From contig JANQIW010000034.1 of NCBI GenBank assembly GCA_028281945.1, positions 1 through 59,399 of the forward strand: a stretch of DNA of 59,399 bases, read 5' to 3'. The stretch is from Prochloraceae cyanobacterium PL24a_bin.78 (lineage in GTDB: Bacteria > Cyanobacteriota > Cyanobacteriia > Cyanobacteriales > JANQIW01). The notes under the pieces were generated by a model, which worked only from the letters and a program-made list of their open reading frames with translations, was not told the DNA's origin and did no database searches. The stretch's first letter is position 1. Every line of letters starts with the position of its first letter. Shown piece after piece: positions 55,801-59,399 of the stretch. The position numbers were made by a program, and so were the translations under genes.

Positions 55801-58719
55801 GAATGGGAAGGTATTATATAATCCTTCAAAGATGGAGTTAAATACTGTACTATCAGAAGCAGCATTAAAGAATGGTCCAGAAATATAGTTATCCCCAGCA
55901 GAAAGGGTAATGGTATTTTCAAATTCTGGTTCTAAGGCAGAAACGATAGCAGCAAAATTTGGTGCACTACCGATGGCATTAATTCCACCTTCTAAATCGG
56001 AAGCGTGAAGTAATTGTAAAGTAAATACAGGAGCTACATCATCTACTTGGAATAAACTAGTAGTACCACTAACTTCATTACCAACAGCTAGTATAGCTTC
56101 ACCATTAGGACTTTCTTCAGCAGGAATAAAGGCAAAACCTTCTGGACCCAAATCTCCAGCCTCTTCAATTGGAGCGGAGAAATCCCGATTGTTGAAATAT
56201 TCCACAAATTCAGGTGAAGTAGGATCGCTAGCATCAAATACGGCAATTCCCCCGATACGCTCTAAACCTACGAAGATATGAGGTACACCATCTACTTCCC
56301 CTACGGTAATGGCTTCAGGTTCGGGTCCTGCATCATCACTGCGATCGTCAAAGCCATTTTCATCGTTATCTGTATTAAAGTTATCAGGAAGTAATTCTGC
56401 TGTGATTTCTTCTAATAAGCTGCCACTGTTGAAGACTAAATTTCCTGCTGTATCAAAGATGGAGAATGAACGGGAACCAAAGGCGAATAATTGGTCGAAA
56501 TCTCCATCCCCATCCGTATCTCCAAGGGTAGTTGTTACTTCCAAACGTCCTAATTGATCAGGAAGTTGTAATGTTGCTGCATCTGGGAATGCTACAGGAT
56601 CTAAGATTAAATCTTCTACTCTTTCTACTTCAAAGTCACGGCTGTCACCTTCGTTAGCTGTAACAATAAAGGTTTCCCCATCAATGGTAAGAGTATCAAT
56701 GGAATCTGGTTGATTTAAGCTAAATATAGGCCAGTTACGGATATTGATTGCACCGTCTTCGTCACTTGCATCTAAGGCGTTGCCTAATTCAAGGATACCG
56801 ATTCCAGTGGGAAGCCCTTCTAAACCGTAGTCATTATCATTAATGATGGCAAAAGTTGTAGCATCGATTTGTGCTAAACCTTCAGGTGCGTTGGCAAAAC
56901 CAAAGCCTAACTCATCGGTATCAGCCACTAATTCCTTGAATACAGGAGTTATCCCAACTGCTTCTAAAGCTGCTGTTGCTTCTGCTGTAGTTAAGTCGAA
57001 GTCAGCAATGCTTTCGATGGTTTCTCCATCTGGTAAGGTGCTTAAGTCAAAGTCCAAAGTGTTAGTAGCATTTTCGAGGTTGATTCTGAAAATTGCTTGC
57101 TCTGGCCCATCTCCTGTATCATTGGTATCGTCATCTCTTTCGATCAGAAGGAATTCTCCCTCGGGCCCTAATGCTACTGCATCTCCAATTCGATCGCTTT
57201 CTCCACCTTCTAAGATATAGATGAATTCTCCAATAGTAGTAGAAGTTGCAGGATCAAATTGTAAAATCCTAACGGCGATACTTTCGTCTGTATCAGGGTT
57301 ATCTAGAGGAGATTGTACAAAAGCATAAATTAAGCCATCTTGTAGGGCAATAGCTTCAAAACCACGACCTTCTGTACGTTGGGCATAAATTGCCGGTAAT
57401 GCAGGTGTTCCAAATTCTGGCCCTAAACCTACATCTGGAATAAAACGATCGATTAAAGTACCATCAGGATTGAAATGATAAATAGAAGGGCGGAATTCAT
57501 CTACCATCCAGAATGTACCATCAGGTGCTACCACAATACCTTCTAAATCTGCTCCATCGGGATCGAAAGGTATAGGATTCCCGGCTTCATCTACTGGGAT
57601 ATCATCTGCGGCAATATTAGGTATTCCTGTTAAAGGCGCGCCATCAATCCCTGTTAAAGGGATAAAATCTGTGAATTCTACATCTCCTGTGGATGGGTTA
57701 AATTCAAATCTTACCACTTGTGGCTGGAAATCTGGTAAAAGGAAAACTTGCTCTCCATCTTCATTTTCACCAGTTGAAGGACCTGCATCTGGATTAGTAA
57801 GGAACTGTAAGTTACCGTTTTCTGGGTTTACTCCTTCAAAGAATAAACTTGAAAAAGCACCAAAAGGAATTTCTTGTCCACTTTCAGTTACTCCTAATAG
57901 TGGAACACTTGCGTCATCTATAAGGGTAACTTCTAGAGTAGGAGTAGGATTGTTATCGATAACTCCTAAGGGAAGGATATCTGTAACTGTACTTGTGGCA
58001 ATATCTACCACTGCTAAAGCGTTATTTTCTTGAAGAGCTACAAAAGCAGTTGTAGAATCATCTGTAACTGTAATGAATTCTGGTTCTAAATCTTGAGCTA
58101 CAGTTGCACCTGGTCCAAAAATTCTTACTCCAGAAGCGATTAATGCTTCGGCATCATCGTTAAATGCTGTGAAATCTGCTGTAGTTACTGTGGCAGTTTC
58201 TACTCCTCCAGAGACATCGATAATGCTAATAGAGCCTTCGGGGTCGAATTCAAATGCACCATCAACGATATCATCATCTGGTTCACCTTCATTTGCCACT
58301 AAAACAGTATTACCATCGGGGGTAAAAGTTACGCTATCAGGTAAAAATCCTACTTCAACTGAATTTAAGAAAACTCCATCAGTATCATAGAATGCTACTA
58401 AACCGGGTTCTTGGGCATCATTATCTGCTGCATTGACTACTTCAACAGCAACCGCTACTAAGCCATTACTTACGGCTACACTATTGATTCCGTCAATTTC
58501 TCCACCTTCGGGATCCTCGATATCCGCTGCTGGATTAAGCTCAAAAGCCTCTTCAGTGGGGTTGTTGGGATCGCTAATATCTAAGACATCAACTATACCA
58601 TCGTTGGCATTGATGACAAAAAGTCGATCGCTTCCTGAATCGAAGGCAACAATTTCTGCTGCACTTTCATCGAATATTCCTGTTTCAAACGTACCTAATA
58701 CGCTAAGTTGAACACCCAT
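52837..58719 (-). CDS. Giant secreted phosphoesterase: choice-of-anchor/phytase-like, 5'-nucleotidase and RTX repeats
   Basis: The 1960-residue acidic protein has no N-terminal signal. The N-terminal third looks like the choice-of-anchor I beta-propeller fold (VSNGLVAVAVEV, FTPDGNTVLVANEGE), with an esterase-like-activity-of-phytase domain near VDEFRPSIYHFNPDGT (about 405). A metallophosphatase starts at LLHASDLEGG (about 903), with GNHEFDLG (about 1068); the 5'-nucleotidase C-terminal domain has SFKNGGGIRD (about 1458). EF-hand-like DTNGN and DINGDGFPDYFDEID loops lie at about 993-1043. RTX repeats (GGDGSDVISG, GGAGDDVF and similar, about 1760-1900) end the protein. Type I secretion is likely. 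It should release phosphate from organic phosphates outside the cell, like the cyanobacterial PhoA/NucH type. It may be induced by phosphate stress; no Pho box was verified. Confidence 0.9.
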   Translation of the reverse strand: MGVQLSVLGTFETGIFDESAAEIVAFDSGSDRLFVINANDGIVDVLDISDPNNPTEEAFELNPAADIEDPEGGEIDGINSVAVSNGLVAVAVEVVNAADNDAQEPGLVAFYDTDGVFLNSVEVGFLPDSVTFTPDGNTVLVANEGEPDDDIVDGAFEFDPEGSISIIDVSGGVETATVTTADFTAFNDDAEALIASGVRIFGPGATVAQDLEPEFITVTDDSTTAFVALQENNALAVVDIATSTVTDILPLGVIDNNPTPTLEVTLIDDASVPLLGVTESGQEIPFGAFSSLFFEGVNPENGNLQFLTNPDAGPSTGENEDGEQVFLLPDFQPQVVRFEFNPSTGDVEFTDFIPLTGIDGAPLTGIPNIAADDIPVDEAGNPIPFDPDGADLEGIVVAPDGTFWMVDEFRPSIYHFNPDGTLIDRFIPDVGLGPEFGTPALPAIYAQRTEGRGFEAIALQDGLIYAFVQSPLDNPDTDESIAVRILQFDPATSTTIGEFIYILEGGESDRIGDAVALGPEGEFLLIERDDDTNDTGDGPEQAIFRINLENATNTLDFDLSTLPDGETIESIADFDLTTAEATAALEAVGITPVFKELVADTDELGFGFANAPEGLAQIDATTFAIINDNDYGLEGLPTGIGILELGNALDASDEDGAINIRNWPIFSLNQPDSIDTLTIDGETFIVTANEGDSRDFEVERVEDLILDPVAFPDAATLQLPDQLGRLEVTTTLGDTDGDGDFDQLFAFGSRSFSIFDTAGNLVFNSGSLLEEITAELLPDNFNTDNDENGFDDRSDDAGPEPEAITVGEVDGVPHIFVGLERIGGIAVFDASDPTSPEFVEYFNNRDFSAPIEEAGDLGPEGFAFIPAEESPNGEAILAVGNEVSGTTSLFQVDDVAPVFTLQLLHASDLEGGINAIGSAPNFAAIVSALEPEFENTITLSAGDNYISGPFFNAASDSTVFNSIFEGLYNTFPFFDVDGDGTPEPLLDVSGIPDSADTNGNSFFDIDEIDAFLTGPDAGDLTAEDVFVTDINGDGFPDYFDEIDNFQGRVDISIMNLIGFDASALGNHEFDLGTDNIENIIEFDSEEDNSLSDVDEESVLAAFPGAVNFLQEVDWLGAQFPYLSSNLDFSADTQIGNLFTDDILFSTDFESDLLSARTDVNDPTITGPNDSQDRIAPSTVIDVNGELIGVVGATTPLLEAISSPGVVEVLPPSDLTEDLAEIIQVEVDELLAFDDGTGRVLDKVVLVSHLQQFSIESQELAPLLSGVDIIVAGGSGQIVADAEDIERGLQPGDTIEDLADIDLDTPGQQIGYPFVATDADGNPVAVVSTDEEYSYVGRLVIDFDANGIIIPESVDPNVSGAFATTDEGVADLFGDEDPFADGTPQAAVQDLVNNVTGVVTSLDGNIQGQSDVFQNGARGDVRNQETNFGTLTAEANIFVAREIEDVETSPILVSFKNGGGIRDIIGFLGQLDDGSVVATTTQANPAANKEEGDVSELDIGNTLRFNNGLELITLTSAQLFEVLEHSVAETLPDLTSEPGQFAQVDNIIFSFDATQPARTFDPNTLEQVTPGERIINAAVFDDSIGGFVPVVENGELVDDAPEAIRVVTLDFLEDGGDQYPFPVFEALDPEFYNEVSLIDEFAAAEAGSFPDLSTFETPGSEQDALAELYQAEFNVDNGGSPFDIEDTPVEDDLMIQNDLFREDTIDLFVFSDEPFELIFNSLGDDVVEVGTNMDGENEIIFTGAGLDFVDIAINGPLPTGGNRVYTGSDDDIVLASFDDRIFGGDGSDVISGILGDGDNRLYAGAGDDIIVVGSDDRAFGGDGSDTFDATTSEGGARIYGGAGDDVFLLGAGDRVVGGDGDDLFNVLDGGDNLISGGSGADTFIIADFVNPPDVNTITDLELDVDIISVNFIDGVASVADLTFTPDDDGNGTFVGIGDQDIAFFLGIDAVALETTGNFTFA

Positions 58720-59036
58720 TTACTTCCTCACAACAAGTTATTTTTTCTATTTAGGTTTGATATTTTTGGCTAGAAATTAAGAATCAAAATGCTGGTGGCA
58801 TTATTTTCTATGGGAGATTTACCGAATTTTCTACTGCCATAAATTATCAATTCTGTCTATAGAATAATTTATTGTAATTAAAATGACGGTTAATTCGTAT
58901 TTAATAGATTGTTAACAAATGGTTATGGTGAAGTTGTGAGTAAAATTATGGTTAATTCATGTTTAATAAATTATTAACAAATGGTTATGGTGAAGTTGTA
59001 AGTAAAAAGTCGTGATAATACTTTAGTAGTCTTTCA
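58720..59036 (+). promoter_or_regulatory. CRISPR leader with a 62-bp tandem duplication
   Basis: The 317 bases between the giant gene start and the first CRISPR repeat are AT-rich. They contain two direct copies of a 62-base unit at 58886-58947 and 58948-59009, each with GGTTAATTC, TTAACAAATGGTTATGGTGA and AGTTGT followed by AGTAAAA. The array reads away from this side and repeats end in GAAAC, so this is the leader side. Part of the region must also hold the promoter of the divergent giant gene. Confidence 0.65.
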
Positions 59037-59290
59037 CTTTCCATTTCCTTTTCCCTGACAAGGGATCGAAACTACTGATAAGTGGAAGTACAACTAAATA
59101 TTGTTCCATCCTTTCCTTTTCCTTTTCCCTGACAAGGGATCGAAACAAAGCAGTGCCTAGGGAACCTGTAGCCTTTCAAGAAACTTTCCATTTCCTTTTC
59201 CCTGACAAGGGATCGAAACTTTCTTTTTGTTTTTTGAGCTAACCCACAGCCCATCTTTCCATTTCCTTTTCCCTGACAAGGGATCGAAAC
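59037..59290 (+). CRISPR. CRISPR array, four 36-bp repeats and three spacers
   Basis: Repeats lie at 59037-59072, 59111-59146, 59184-59219 and 59255-59290. The consensus begins CTTTCCATTTCCTTTTCCCT and ends GACAAGGGATCGAAAC. The second repeat has T for A at its seventh base. Spacers are 38, 37 and 35 bases. TCCCT and AGGGA in the repeat can form a stem with loop GACA. The GAAAC end and CTTTCC start recall type I-D or III repeats of cyanobacteria. No cas gene is present in the window. The array may be cut by a repeat element at 59301. The minus-strand open frame over it is an artefact. Confidence 0.95.
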
Positions 59291-59300
59291 AGAGATGACT

Positions 59301-59399
59301 CTTATACCAAATTTCTAAAAAGATGATAGAGTTAAAGCTCTCTTTTCCCTGCTGATTCCCAGTCCAAAACCCATCTTCCTTGTCCTCCTTGTCCCCCTT
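59301..59399 (+). repeat. Interspersed repeat copy 5 (cut by window edge)
   Basis: The copy begins CTTATACCAAATTTCTAAAA, continues GATGATAGAGTTAAAGC and has CCAAAACCCATCTTCC and TTGTCCTCCTTGTCCCC. It matches copy 1 (7171-7300) along its whole visible length. It starts ten bases after the last CRISPR repeat. Confidence 0.85.

Noticed and set aside
53103-58711. Many open frames of 70-125 codons opposite or within the giant gene
   Set aside because: They are shadows of the Asp- and Gly-rich repeats of the real 1960-codon gene and have unnatural composition.
59072-59254. Minus-strand open frame of 60 codons over the array
   Set aside because: It is made of CRISPR repeats and spacers; the repeated peptide reflects the repeats.

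Overview
The window comes from an AT-rich cyanobacterium, probably a small unicellular type close to Geminocystis or Cyanobacterium. The genus is an inference. The cyanobacterial assignment rests on an allophycocyanin-like core subunit (apcF), a split orange carotenoid protein pair, ycf54, kinase-GUN4 fusions, the tig-clpP-clpX and asd-dapA-rnj blocks and scattered GCGATCGC (HIP1) octamers.

Layout. 1-7.4 kb is an accessory stretch: four related Ser/Thr kinase loci (two complete kinase-GUN4 fusions, one kinase without GUN4, one decayed copy), an ARMT1-like phosphatase, a PepSY-like membrane protein and a methyltransferase relic split by an interspersed repeat. 7.4-13 kb holds thiC behind a TPP riboswitch, rsmH, the carotenoid-protein pair (NTD-type HCP and CTD-type CTDH) and the divergent apcF. 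13-25 kb is mostly housekeeping (YgfZ-type protein, MscS channel, C-terminal processing protease, Nudix, folD-crtE-PAP2-like). It also has a nucleotidyltransferase-family gene followed by a small coiled-coil protein. 25.5-38.9 kb carries ycf54, pdxJ, an Arg-Pro repeat protein, uvrB, a CARF-RelE (Cami1-like) ribonuclease beside prfC, EI24, an ABC ATPase, two ferredoxins, hisZ, a J-domain/TPR protein, an inositol-phosphatase and tRNA-Ser(GGA). 39-42.5 kb has a XisI protein, a 61-aa protein and a three-gene MotA/TolQ/ExbB-ExbD-like operon. 43.5-52 kb is clpX-clpP-tig and asd-dapA-rnj. 52-58.7 kb has xisI with a truncated xisH and a 1960-residue secreted phosphoesterase with RTX repeats. The window ends in a CRISPR array of four repeats with a duplicated leader.

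Links between genes. Several genes converge on light harvesting and tetrapyrrole or isoprenoid supply (apcF, HCP/CTDH, ycf54, GUN4 domains, crtE). The CARF-RelE gene is a plausible CRISPR-signal effector, but no cas gene lies in the window; its only CRISPR partner here is the array about 28 kb away.

Most interesting points: (i) an operon for a candidate ion-driven membrane motor with two paralogous ExbD-like subunits, one with the expected channel Asp and one with Ser at the aligned position; (ii) a Cami1-like CARF-RelE gene next to release factor 3; (iii) an interspersed repeat family (left end resembling CTTATACCAAATTTCT) with five copies, which splits a methyltransferase relic, abuts a truncated xisH and abuts the last CRISPR repeat; (iv) expansion and decay of the kinase-GUN4 family. 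All homology statements are from reading motifs; no database search was run.
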